Assembly (NCBI RefSeq): GCF_030272615.1
Contig: NC_081414.1
Location: 818,224,396-818,288,395, forward strand
Direction of reading: 5' to 3'
Origin: Cryptomeria japonica
Lineage: Eukaryota; Streptophyta; Pinopsida; Cupressales; Cupressaceae
Length of the DNA: 64,000 bases
The notes under the pieces were generated by a model, which saw only the letters and a program-made list of their open reading frames with translations, was not told the DNA's origin and did not search any database. Both the position numbers and the translations under genes were made by a program. Within the stretch, counting starts at the first letter, position 1. Each line of letters starts with the position of its first letter. This document shows positions 1 to 10,921 of the stretch, piece by piece.

Positions 1-1512
1 AACCATGCAAATTTTATTTACGAAGCTTAAGACTTCCATCTTTCCACATGAAGCCAAAACACAATAATACAATTTCATATGCTTTATACACATTCTACAC
101 GTCATGCATAACTCAATCTCAATCAATACTAGTCTCTCTAACATGATATGTTAAGTGACAAAATCATATGACTAATCACAATACATATGCAAAAAGTATT
201 CCACTTACCTGTAAACATACTTTTCATGATATCATAATATGTGATGTAATACTTTGGATTCTTAATGCAGAATTGATCAAACATTCCTTATTATTGCCCT
301 ATGATAATTATTGACAAGCAATTAAATACTTCTATTCAAATCAATGCATTATTTAGTAGAATTTATTTGTATCTTTATAACTAGATAGAGAGAAGAGGAA
401 GAGAGTTTGATAGTCAACCCATTTCATACATATGCACATAAATCAACAAGGTCACACAAGCATGCTTAAATTCCTCTCTATATGCCTATCATCTTTATTG
501 TACGATTTTCATTTCAATACCATTTTAAAAGAATGCCAATTGGCCTATCATGACATTTCCAAATATTATGGATGCTACTGAATGTCCTAATTTTCCAAAA
601 ATGAAATCAAGACAGACAATCTTTTCTTTCATGAAAGAACTCTTGTGAAACACTCACTACTCCTACTCAATACGAAATACATAGTTATCTGCAACCTTTC
701 ATCAAAAATCCAAGTACAATAATAAGATGGAAGAGGAGCTACCAACTAAATGATACATAATTATGCATGCACATCAAACATCAGTTTCATTTGCACCTTC
801 TATTCATATTAAGTCAATTATATATATCCAAAACCAAGTACATTATTGCATTGTTTGAATAGGTCATCATTTGCGTCGGTATTATGAAACACATAATGAA
901 ATCTTTAATGAAAACACATAAATTCCCTCCTAGCCACTATAACATGATCCTTTTTACACATATGATTACCAACAAGTCAGCTTCATATAACAACTATACG
1001 TACATTATCACATAGTGCTTAAGATAGAAATTCATTATGTTACTACTACAATACACATGGTGAATTCCTTTATGAAAAACATACAATTTCCTCCCAATAT
1101 CTATTATGATTTTTTTTTAATTCATAGCCCTCTTATTATCCAAATGCACAGTAGAATCATTAGGCTCACACAAGGGTTTGAGAAGTCACAATAGTCACTC
1201 GCAATCAAAAAACATACACAAGCGATAAATACACATAGCAACATTTTAATTCCTAGAGAGAAAGAGGAGGAAGATTGATATACATTCAATTCACTACATC
1301 ATATGCACTCAACATCTACCATACAATTTCTTCAAGATCATGACACTAGGCCCTATCATAATCATAATACAAGCACATTTCATACTTTTAGATTCATGAC
1401 AAGCACTATCCAACCCAATGGGTTAGTCAAGAGAATACAACATCAAGACTATACACATCACACCAACTAAGGGCACAAGCTACACCAGAGATCCCAGTGT
1501 TTGCAACCTTTG
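1..1512 (-). mobile_element. Family B LTR element, internal region next to the PBS (partial)
   Basis: This AT-rich stretch lies on the internal side of the primer-binding site at 1513-1524, so it is the 5' leader/internal part of a minus-strand LTR element that continues off the left edge. I see no gag-like ORF, zinc knuckle or other coding signal in these 1.5 kb on either strand. It may be a long untranslated leader or a non-coding LARD-type interior; the window cannot tell which. The assignment is inferred from the adjacent PBS and LTR. Confidence 0.5.
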
Positions 1513-1524
1513 GCTCTAATACCA
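1513..1524 (-). promoter_or_regulatory. Primer-binding site of family B element (tRNA-iMet type)
   Basis: The minus strand reads TGGTATTAGAGC, one transition from TGGTATCAGAGC, the usual plant PBS complementary to the initiator-Met tRNA 3' end. It sits two bases from the LTR end (minus strand ...GGGCATTACA), the normal LTR-PBS arrangement. The single C-to-T change fits decay. Confidence 0.75.
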
Positions 1525-1950
1525 AATGTAATGCCCTGCCAAGAAACCCTAAAGGATTCAACTAAAACTCTCGAAAAGAGTGCAAATAATTTTTTTTAAC
1601 ATTAAAGAACTTAAATATGCATTAAATTAAATAGTGGAATAATATTTGCACAAGCGGAAGACTTAACTTAAACACCTAAAGGGGTTCCAATGAAGATTAC
1701 TCGATTAATCCAATGAACATTAAGGTTTATTAATCCAATTAACAATGTGAATCATTAAACCTACTCATGATAAAATGATTACCATTAGGACATAGAAATT
1801 AAATTTCATAAGAGATTTAACAATCATGTTAGAATATATACATCTAACATTAGCTACATTACATCATAATCCATATTACTGCATCTAATTGATAACTTCA
1901 GACATGTATTTATGATTAATATCATCTAAATTACATCATACATTTAAACC

Positions 1951-1963
1951 ATAATGCCATTCA
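1951..1963. repeat. LINE target-site duplication, left copy (ATAATGCCATTCA)
   Basis: These 13 bases recur exactly at 16845-16857, right after a poly-A run. They bracket the LINE and show it entered family B LTR sequence as one insertion before later events split it. Confidence 0.85.
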
Positions 1964-2000
1964 ATGTTTCGGGGGGAGCTGATGCTTCCCCTCAGGCCCA

Positions 2001-2528
2001 ATGAGGATTATATCCTGGAATGTTAGGGGCTTAAATGCCCCTAACAAACGACACTTGATTAAGTCACAATTGGACTTAATGAAGTGTGATTTGGTGTTGT
2101 TACAAGAAACTAAGCTAAATCTGTCTTCGACTGATGGGTTATTTTCTTCTTGGAAAGTTTGGAATTTTTGCTCATCTCCCTCTTCTGGTGCTTTGGGTGG
2201 GCTGGCAATTCTTTGTAAAGATTATACTGTACATTTCTCATTAATTGCTTCCTCACCCAATTGAATGCTTGGGCTAGTTAAGAGCAGGCTGTCAAATTTG
2301 AAATTCTGGTTATTTAATGTTTATGGTCCATCAGGGGTTCTAGAAAAAAGAACACTTTGGAATTTCTTGGTTTCTCTTGCTACTCCTCTGCGGAATGTTT
2401 TTCTGATTTTTGGGGGAGATTTTAATGCAATTACTAGTATGGATGAAAAGGATGGGGGAATCATCCCAAATAAACATGTTATGTCATACTTTTGCAACTT
2501 CATTCATTCCTTGAGTTTGGTTGATTGT
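2001..2528 (+). pseudogene. LINE ORF2, endonuclease (AP-endonuclease-like) fragment
   Basis: The product would nick target DNA to prime reverse transcription. The translation starts MRIISWNVRGLN, has the catalytic QETK glutamate, FNVYGP, and the GGDFN Asp/Asn motif, in the order of the exonuclease-endonuclease-phosphatase fold. Start ATG 2001. A TGA at 2262-2264 breaks it in frame where related proteins usually have Trp (TGG to TGA is one transition). It reads to about 2528, where the gypsy LTR begins (TGTAATAACCC). The C-terminal third of the endonuclease is absent. This is dead as a gene. Confidence 0.85.
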
Positions 2529-2624
2529 TGTAATAACCCACCATAACGAACTCAACAAAATTGACCATTCTTTTTTTTTTTTGGTTTAATTTAATCATTA
2601 TGTTTCATTCAATCGCATACTCTG

Positions 2625-2782
2625 GGCATCCATCCATTTGGATTAGGCATTCATCCATCCGAGATGAGAATCTAACCATACGGGTTAGGCATTTGTCCAT
2701 ACGGGACATAAGATTTCATCTATCCAATACAAGATAGGCATCTACCCATACGAGGTAGGCATCTATCCATTCGGGATAGGAG
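2625..2782. repeat. Seven tandem mini-hairpins in family A LTR
   Basis: Successive units of about 22 bp each hold a short inverted repeat around a similar loop (ATAC, ATTC, ATCC). The stems differ: CTAACC/GGTTAG, TGTCC/GGACA, CTACCC/GGGTAG, CTATCC/GGATAG. Homologous arrays are at 11018-11157, 50296-50452 and 59562-59690. In this copy some stems have decayed (for example 2664-2668 and 2728-2736). In the element RNA the array would lie in the U5/leader side, close to the PBS. Confidence 0.7.
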
Positions 2783-4708
2783 GTGCTCTGGCCAGAGACT
2801 TTGACTCATCGGGACCATTCAAGTCCTGAGCCACTCACTAAGTACTACACTCTTCTAACAAAAGTGCACCGAGGTCGCCATCCTTAGGAGTAATTAAATA
2901 ACATAATACAAGCTTGAATTCCACCTCAGAATTTGGCTTAAAGCCTCGAGAAGTCAAGCGAATCCATACGGGATTCCTTCCGAGTATGCATTGAATTACT
3001 TTTTCCAATTTAATTATCTTATCTTTCAAAATAGGATCCTTACTCAATCTTTCTTTTACCAAGCCTAGACCCCACCCATGAACGCCTAAGTACAAGGGAC
3101 AACTCCATCCCAAGACTACCTATATACCCGCTTCGGCACAGGATCAAGGCGTAAAGTATGTAGTTCTATTTTCTACTCTATGGTTTGATGTAAACTGATT
3201 TGTGGGTACACAACCCTTTCTAGGGTCAATGTCCCAGACTGTTTCTCTGTGGTTTCTACCCACGATGGTATCACTTAAGAAAAGGCTCAAGATGGCCTAT
3301 TGCTTGTGGCCTAAAATAACTAGCTCCTAATTCTTATCATAAGCGTCACCCTTGACCAATTGCCAATCGACAACAATATCTCTTCGAAAATTAATTACAT
3401 AAAAGCATTTTTTTACTTAACCATTCCTAAAGGGGGTTTATTATGGTTTAACTCAACGGATGTAAAATCATTTGAAAATTATCTTATTAGATTATCGATC
3501 CAAGGGGGATTACCTGCCCCTTAGATTTTAGCTTCCAAGTGACCCTTATTACTCCCCAATGATTTATAGGGATGATGCCATAGACGTTGTTGATGTAGCT
3601 TTATTAGGCATTAAGTGTAGTAGTTCAACACGACGGCATTACCCGTAAGCGTGACCCAGAGGCACCGTATATACCGAACGCTACTAGGTTTTGGTTTCCA
3701 TCTTCCTTTATTTAGTTTTCTAACTAAGAGCTATGAAAACATCATGCTTGAAAATAATCACGAAATGAATGTACATAATTAGACCTTTCGAAGTTAATTA
3801 TTTGAATAACTACTTTGATGGCAACCAAGTACCATTTGATAAAAAGAAATACCATTCTTCTACAACTCAACTAATTAATATATAATGGTATGATAAAGGC
3901 AATTATGAACTCATATATTAAAACATGTAACTTGTATGAAGATAATGGGGAGGTAACTTGCTCATCAATGAATGCAATTTAACATATAAGTAATGCACAT
4001 GATGTAAAAATGGTGACATTTACATACGAGATTAAGTAATATTTACTTCGACCGTGAGAATATTTAAATTATAGAGTTACTAGTTCCAAATGAGTGATTA
4101 GCTTATACTTTTGGAAATTTCGGATCAAATCGTAATATTAAAGACTTATTTGTTTTTAAGTGAGCCAAAATCACTGATCAAGTAGTCCAATAAATCCCTA
4201 AAGGGATTGAGACAATAATTTTTTTTTATTTCAATATTTTGCTAATTTATTAACTTAAAATTTGACTAAACAATTGTTAGCAATTAACAAAAAAGTGTAA
4301 CTAAAACAATCATTGATAATTAACTTAAAATTTAACCAAAATAATTATAAAAATAATTAACTTAAAATTTAATTAAAAATGATTATAAAAAAAAATTAAC
4401 TTAAATTTGATTAAAACAATTATTAAAATTCCAATTGCAATTTCAAGAGTATAATAATTAACAAGGCGAAATTGCTTTGTTCAATAGCAAATAGAGGGGG
4501 GCGATGGGGACCACGGGTCCCATCACCCCCTGCGGTCCTGCATGCGCAGGGCCGTAGGGTTGAGGGGACACCGCAGGCCCCCCCTACTCCCATGCGGTTA
4601 CAATAACCGCTCCCCTCCCGTACACCATGCAAGAATTTATAATTCTTTTCTTTGACCGCCATTAATCTCTGACATTAATATAAATTTTTTTTTTTCTCTT
4701 TTAACATT

Positions 4709-4710
<2 letters not shown>

Positions 4711-4787
<77 letters not shown>

Positions 4788-4850
4788 ATGATATATATAT
4801 ATATTTAATGATATATATATATATTTAATGATATATATATATATATATAA
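4711..4850. repeat. (AT)n microsatellite with TTTAATG interruptions
   Basis: This is a long AT dinucleotide run with three TTTAATG interruptions inside the 3' LTR of family A copy 1. The homologous position in the other copies varies (about 51948-52056 at the left LTR of the tandem array, very short near 61240 and 61569). Its length is probably polymorphic and the assembly here may be unreliable. Confidence 0.9.
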
Positions 4851-6098
4851 CAAAGGAGTATTTACTTATGAAAATAAGAACATGAATAAGATAGATAAAC
4901 AGACAATTGTTTTAGATTGGTTTTCAGTAACCAGAAGGTTAATATTTTCCAGTATTCACAAGAGGATTGTTAAATCAACTAATATTTGCAAGGAGATCTT
5001 ATTTCAACTCACAGGGAGGTTTATTTCCAAATTTCACAGGGGGATTGTTTATTTCCAAAATTCATTTCTAGTATTCATAGGAGGATTGTTTAATCAACTA
5101 ATATTTGCAGAGGTTCAACCAATATTTACAGAGAGATTTGTTTAACTAATAATCACAAAAAAGAATTGTTTAACTAATAATCTCAGAGAGATTAAAGAAT
5201 GAGATTCAGATTTTCATTCGAAGAACTAGAGGATTGAAAAAGATTCAAATCACACAGGGAAGAAATTTTAAATCTCAGAAAGAGAGATTTTAAATAAAAG
5301 AATGTGATTTTTTTCCTTTCACTAAAATCTTAAAAAAAACAAAAAAAAAAAAGATCATGTGCATATCTTCTTAAGGAAAATTAAATAAATAAATAATTAT
5401 CCTTTGCATGCATTATATGAAAGCATCATCATTATTATTTATCTCCAAATAAAAGATTTACAATCTAATAAAAGAATTTCTTTATATAAAGGAAGATCTA
5501 TAACTATTTCTTATATTACGAATTCCTCACAAGTAAATGTAAAGATAAACAACAAGGAGAGAACCTGGTTTATCGAGCTTGATGTTGAATCCACTAGCTA
5601 CCCTTATGATCCTTCCTTGCAGCTTGAGGGAAATCCTCCCAACCACAACTTAAAATTCCTGCAACAAAAATAAGACTACCAAGAAGATCTACTTCCAAAA
5701 CTTGGGAAATTTTCTTCACAACATGATCAACTCCCTTCTTTGAAACTTGCATATAATTTATAAGAAAATTCCCTCCATTCCACTATCTAGAAAATTTAAT
5801 TAAAAAAGAGATTCTTTCCCAATTTTGGACTTCATGCAAACTGATTAAACTTGGTGAGGGGAGTTACATGCAAGGTGGTGGAGAATCCTCTAGAAGCTTC
5901 TTATTCTTCCTACAACATGTGCCATAATTGGATGTGGAAAAATAAATAAATAAAAATAATGTATATTTTCCATGTGTGTGTGTGTGTGTATTATTATTTT
6001 CATTCTTTTTATAACATTTATTCAATCATTTAAATAGTTTATCAAAAATATAATAGAATTGTATTTTAATCCAAAAGTGATAAAGGAGGGTTGTAACA

Positions 6099-6112
6099 TC
6101 CTCCCCCCCTTA
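6099..6112 (-). promoter_or_regulatory. Polypurine tract of family A copy 1
   Basis: The minus strand reads TTAAGGGGGGGAGGA directly before the 3' LTR start (TGTTACAACCC). This is the plus-strand DNA primer site of an LTR retrotransposon. The same tract precedes the LTRs at 53334 and 62976. Confidence 0.85.
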
Positions 6113-6194
6113 ATTTGTGCATCGTCCCGATGCACTTATTGAATGCATCCAAAAGAGTCTATAGTTCATGATTAAAATAAAAAAGGAAACAACT

Positions 6195-9100
6195 ACTACA
6201 TCTCCTTAGTATCTTCCCATGTGGCATTCTTTTCATCATACTGGTCCCATTGCACTTTGCACTGATCAACCTCTCTGTTGTGCAACTAGCACTGGCACCT
6301 CTCCAAGATTTTGAATGGCTCTATCATTATTCCTCCCATTTCCTAGACCTGTAAAGCATCCCAGTTCAAAATGTGTTTCTCATCAGGTACATACTTCTTA
6401 AGAAGAGATACATGGAAGACATCATGGATTCACCTCAATTGGGGAGGTAAGGCCAATTGATATGCAACTGGATTAATCCTTCCCAATATTTAAAAGGGTC
6501 CAACATAACGAGGTGCAAGCTTAGTCCTTTTCCCAAATCTTATGGAACTCTTGTGTGGCCTAACCCTTAGGAAGACTTTCTCTCCCACCTCAAACTCCCT
6601 TGGTGTCCTGTTTTTGTCTGCATAACTTTTCTGCCTCTCTGAGGCTTCCTTCAATCTTTGCCTGATTTCCTTAGTTTTCCTCTCCATCTCTTTCAACATA
6701 TTTGGTCCAACAATTACTCTATCTTCAAGACTATCCCAACTCAAAGGTGTTCGACATGGTCTACCATACAAAGCTTTGAAAGGTGCCATTCCCAAAGATG
6801 TTTGGTATGTATTATTGTAAGCAAACTCTACCAGAGGTAGGTACTCTTCCCATTTCTTCTGTTGGTCCACGCAATACATGCGAAGAAGGTCTTCCATAAT
6901 CTGATTTGTCCTTTCTATCTAACCATCAGTTTTCGGATGGTATGCAGTGCTAAAATTTAGTTGAGTTCCTGGAGCTGATTGAAGAGTGGTCCAAAACCTT
7001 GAAGTGAATCTAGCATCTCTATCTGATATGATTTTCACTGGTATTCCATGCAGCCTAAATATTTCTTTAACAAAGCACCTAGCTAAGGTAGGTGCATCAT
7101 CTGTCAGATTCCCTGGTATAAAGTGTGCCACTTTAGTGAGTTTGTCAATTACCACCATTATTGCATCATGCCTAGAAGGTGACATGGGTAACCCTTGCAC
7201 AAAATCCATGCTAATAACTTGCCACTTGTATTGAGCTACATCGTGCAATTGTAACAATCCAATTGGATGTCTATGTTCTGCCTTTACTCTTTGACACTCC
7301 AAACATTTAGCCACATACTTGACAATTTCATTCTTCATCCCTTGCCAAAATTATAACTTCTTTAGATCTACATAAAGTTTGTTAACTCCTGGGTGCCCTG
7401 AATAAGGAGCATTGTGAGCCTCTGACAAGACTACTTCCCTTAAGTTCCCTGAATTAGGAATATAGATTCTATTATTGTATCTGAGCAACCCATCTTCATC
7501 TAATGTATACACTTCAATCTTAGGGTCGGTTGGATCATATTCTAATGTCAAATTGACTTGCTCATACCATGGGTCATGTCCTTGTTCATCCATTACTTGC
7601 CTTTTGAAAGAAGTTTTGAATATTGCTATAGTCATCAAGTGTCTCCTCCTACTTAAAGCATCTACCACCCTATTATCCTTCCCCTTAATATATTCAATTT
7701 CAAAATCATATTAGCTTAGAAATTCTAACCACCTTCTTTGTTTGGCATTTAAGTGGGGTTGGGTAAAGATGTACTTTAGTCCTTGGTTATCTGTCTTTAA
7801 CTCAAAGGGCTTCCCTAGTAAGAAGTGTCTCCATTTCTGTAGGGCATGCACAATCACTGTCAACTCTAAGTCATGGGGTGCATAATTGACTTCATGAGTC
7901 TTTAGCTTTCTAGATTCGTAAGCTACTACTCCTTCATCTTGGACAATTACTCCTCCTAAACCTTCAATAGATGCATCAGTTACGACTGTGAAGTGTCCAT
8001 TCGGATCTGGTACCTTTAGAATGGGTGTTGAAGTTAGTTTCCCTTTCAAAATTTGGAATACCTTATCACTTTGTTCTATCCACACAAACCTTTTACCCTT
8101 CCTTTGCAATGAGGTGATGGGGTTTGCTATTTTAGAGAATCCTTCCACAAACCTCCTATAGTAACCTGCTAGCCCCATAAAGCTTCTTACCTCTAAAACA
8201 TTTTTAGGGATCGGCCATTCTACTATTGCCTTTATCTTATCTGGATCAACTGCTATTCCTTCCTTAGATATTATATGCCCAAGGTAGTGAATCTTTTCCT
8301 CAAAGAAGGCACATTTTGACAATTTCCCATATAACTTATGTTCTCTCAACCTTTGCAAAACAATTTGTAGGTGCACTAAATGTTCCTCCTCATTCCTAGA
8401 GTAAATCAATATGTCATCCAGAAATACCAAAACAAATTTGTCCAAGTAGTCATGGAGTACACTATTCATTAGGTTCATAAATGCAGCCGGGGTGTTGGTT
8501 ACACCAAAAGGAACTACTGTGAATTCATAATGCCCATATCTAGTCCTGAAAGCTCTCTTCAGAATGTCTTCCTCCTTAATTCTAAGTTGATGGTACCCTG
8601 ACCGGAGGTCTATCTTTGAGAAAACTTCTGCTCCTTTCATTTGGTCAAAAAGATCCTCTATGTGAGGTAAGGGATACCTATTCTTTATTGTGACCTTGTT
8701 CAACATCCTATAGTCGATGCATAGTCTTAAGGTTCCATCCTTCTTCTTAACAAATAATACTGGTGCTCCCCATGGTGATACACTTGGCCTTACTAATCCC
8801 TTAGCTAAGAGTTCCTCTAATTGTATTTTGAGCTCTTGTAATTCAGTTGTGTTCATATGGTAAGGTGCCCTTGATACCGGTTCAGCTCCTGGTAGTACTT
8901 CGATAGAAAAGTCAAACTTCCTTTTAGGGAGTAAGCTGGGTAATTCTTCTGGAAAAACATCCTTGAATTCTTTTAAGAAAGGGGTATTTTCAAAGGTTGG
9001 TGTATTTTCCTCTTTTCCTTCATCAATTTCAACCATATAGATTTGGCCTCCTCTTCTTCTTTCCTTCTTTAATTGCATGGCTGAGATGGTTTCTATATTA

Positions 9101-9621
9101 ATGGGTTTAAACTTTCCTTGGATTTTGGCCTTTTTGCCCCCATCATCCAAACATTGAACAACTTTGTTATAGAAATCTACATTAGCTTGATGGTCTGTTA
9201 ACCAACTCATTCCAATAATTACATCATATAATCCTATCGGTGCCACATAGAGATCTACCCTTGTTTCAAACTCAGGAAATTGTACCCTTGCCCTCGGCAA
9301 ACACTTAGTGACTTCCCTAGTTGCCTTATCCCCATATTGAACCGTCCATGATGACTCCATTTGATTAATTTTTAATACATATTTGCTTACTAATTCAGGT
9401 GAGATGAAACATTCAGATGATCCAGTGTCAATTAGAATTGAAATTGGTTGTTCAAATAGTGTACCTGTAGTTTCCACGGGAACATTCTGGTATCTTCCTC
9501 TTCGGTTCCTAACTGTTGCATGAATCCTTTGTTGGGGCCCTTGTTGGGGTTGATTGGCCCTAATCTGTCCTTGCATCTTGGGACACTCTCTAGCAAAATG
9601 GTTTCCCCCACACATGAAGCA
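6195..9621 (-). pseudogene. Family A copy 1 pol: protease, RT, RNase H, integrase, chromodomain-like tail
   Basis: One frame runs through most of this region with a few in-frame stops (about 7711, 7348, 6916 and 6490) and no frameshift that I can detect. In order: CCHC knuckle [13 protein letters not shown] (about 9621-9583); protease DTGS at about 9430; RT with CIDYRMLN and the FLDDILIYS catalytic motif (about 8900-8300); RNase H with VVTDAS and DLEL (about 8000-7711); integrase zinc finger CLECQRVK, core DFVQGLP, SDRDARF and AYHPKTDG; a GPF/Y-type RYVGPF; then a degenerate chromodomain (about 6345-6195). The integrase inserts cDNA, and the chromodomain usually directs it to marked chromatin. 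The stops are of mixed type (for example a Glu codon to TAA and Tyr to TAA), unlike the copia element in this window. Confidence 0.88.
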
Positions 9622-10775
9622 TCCACCTGGAGGACCCCTCCTACCTTGATTCCTAGGGGGATCATTCCTTGTTTCATTGGCCTTGGGTGGATAAGTTACC
9701 CTGTTTTATTGGTCATTCCTATTATAGTTTCCTCTGTTATTATTGCCCCTGTTATTAATATTATTTCCATTCCTCTGATATTGATTAGGAGGTGGCCTTC
9801 TTTCGGAAGAATTATTCCTTTGACCTTTGTTGAAATTGGTGTTCCCATTGAATTCCTGCTTCCTTTTAAATGAGTGGTTCCCATTATAGTTCCGCCCTGC
9901 TAGTGTTTGAATCTTCCTCTCTTTCCTTAGGGACTTTTCAAGTACTTCGTTCATGTTTTTGGGTCCATGCATGTCAACCTCTGCCCCTATGTTGGTATTT
10001 AGCCCCAAAATGAACTTCCTTGCTTGGCCTTCTTCATCTTTCTAGTACATAGGTACATACTTAAGCAATTTGGCGAACTTATCCCAATATTGTTGAATAG
10101 ATAGGGGCCCTTGATGTAGATTATGGAATTTTGTCACCTTCTCGTCAAAGAACAATTGAGGGAGCCACCTATCTCAGAAGTGGTGAACAAATTGATCCCA
10201 TGTGACCGTATCCCTGTTATACCCATTTTGTTCCTTGGTGTTAGTCCACCAACTAGCTGCCTCCCCTGTGAGTTGATAGGAACCCCATAAAGCCTTGGTT
10301 GTTTCGCTAAAATCTCTTAGTTCAAAATACTTTTCCATTTCATTTAGCCAATTCTCCACTCCTTCACCAATCTGCCTCCCATCAAACTTAGGAGGGGTGA
10401 TTTTCTTTAAGTCCTTGGAGCGTTCCAATATGTTATTTTCCTTTCTATTACCCACCATATTCCCTTGATTTCTACCAAGGTTTCCATTTTCGATACCACT
10501 TCTATTTTCAAAGTCATTTTGCCTTTCCCTAAGGTCCTGCATTGATTGTTCCAAGAAGTTGATTTTATCTCTTTGTTTGGTTAAAAGGTCAATTATAGCT
10601 TGGACCCCATCTAAATTATTTCCTAGGTTGTGTCGATCCTCTTCATGGTCTTCCTCATGGTTTTCTTCATGGTTTTCCTCATGTTTTCTTCCCTTTGACT
10701 CCTAGTACGTCTTCCACTTCCCCTTCCTCTTCCTCTTCCTCTTCCTCTTCCTCTTCCTCTTCCTCTTGCCATTCT
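9622..10775 (-). pseudogene. Family A copy 1 gag
   Basis: This is capsid/nucleocapsid precursor sequence. It begins with an Arg-Gly dipeptide run (MARGRGRG...) at about 10772, then TRSQREEN. A missing C relative to the tandem-array copy (about 10680) shifts the frame in the following Glu/His-rich segment. Next come the Retrotrans_gag-like stretch with TPPKFDG, WLNEMEKYFEL and SWWTN (about 10420-10230), and an Asn/Gly-rich linker (about 9880-9706) before the zinc knuckle. At least one frameshift and several stops make it inactive. Confidence 0.8.
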
Positions 10776-10907
10776 AGGTTTTTACCTGAAAGTTAAATTA
10801 CGTAGTCAGTTCTTGATTTCGGATTTTAAAATTTAATTTCTACCATTGCAAAACATTCCCTTAGTTGAATAAATTGAAGTGAGCACAAGGCCTAGATTTT
10901 AACCTTT

Positions 10908-10919
10908 GCTCTGATACCA
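10908..10919 (-). promoter_or_regulatory. Primer-binding site of family A copy 1 (tRNA-iMet)
   Basis: The minus strand reads TGGTATCAGAGC, a perfect match to the common plant initiator-Met PBS, two bases from the LTR end at 10922. It fixes the orientation of the element. Confidence 0.9.
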
Positions 10920-10921
10920 CA

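Larger units (their letters stand above)
2529..6098 (-). repeat. Family A copy 1, 3' LTR (3.57 kb, complete)
   Basis: The ends are TG (2529) and CA (6098) on the plus strand. 2529-4700 matches 10922-13091 closely. From the element's 3' end it contains a seven-unit mini-hairpin array (about 2625-2782), several conserved blocks, a GC island at 4490-4625 with GGGACC-ACG-GGTCCC at 4507-4521, an (AT)n tract at about 4711-4850, and repeated 'cacagRgaga' phrases from about 4950 to 5300. Short ORFs inside are chance frames. Confidence 0.88.

Noticed and set aside
2838-3113. 91-codon minus-strand ORF also present at 11213-11488
   Set aside because: It lies in the two LTRs of family A copy 1; the similarity is LTR identity. 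The other family A LTRs do not keep it open.
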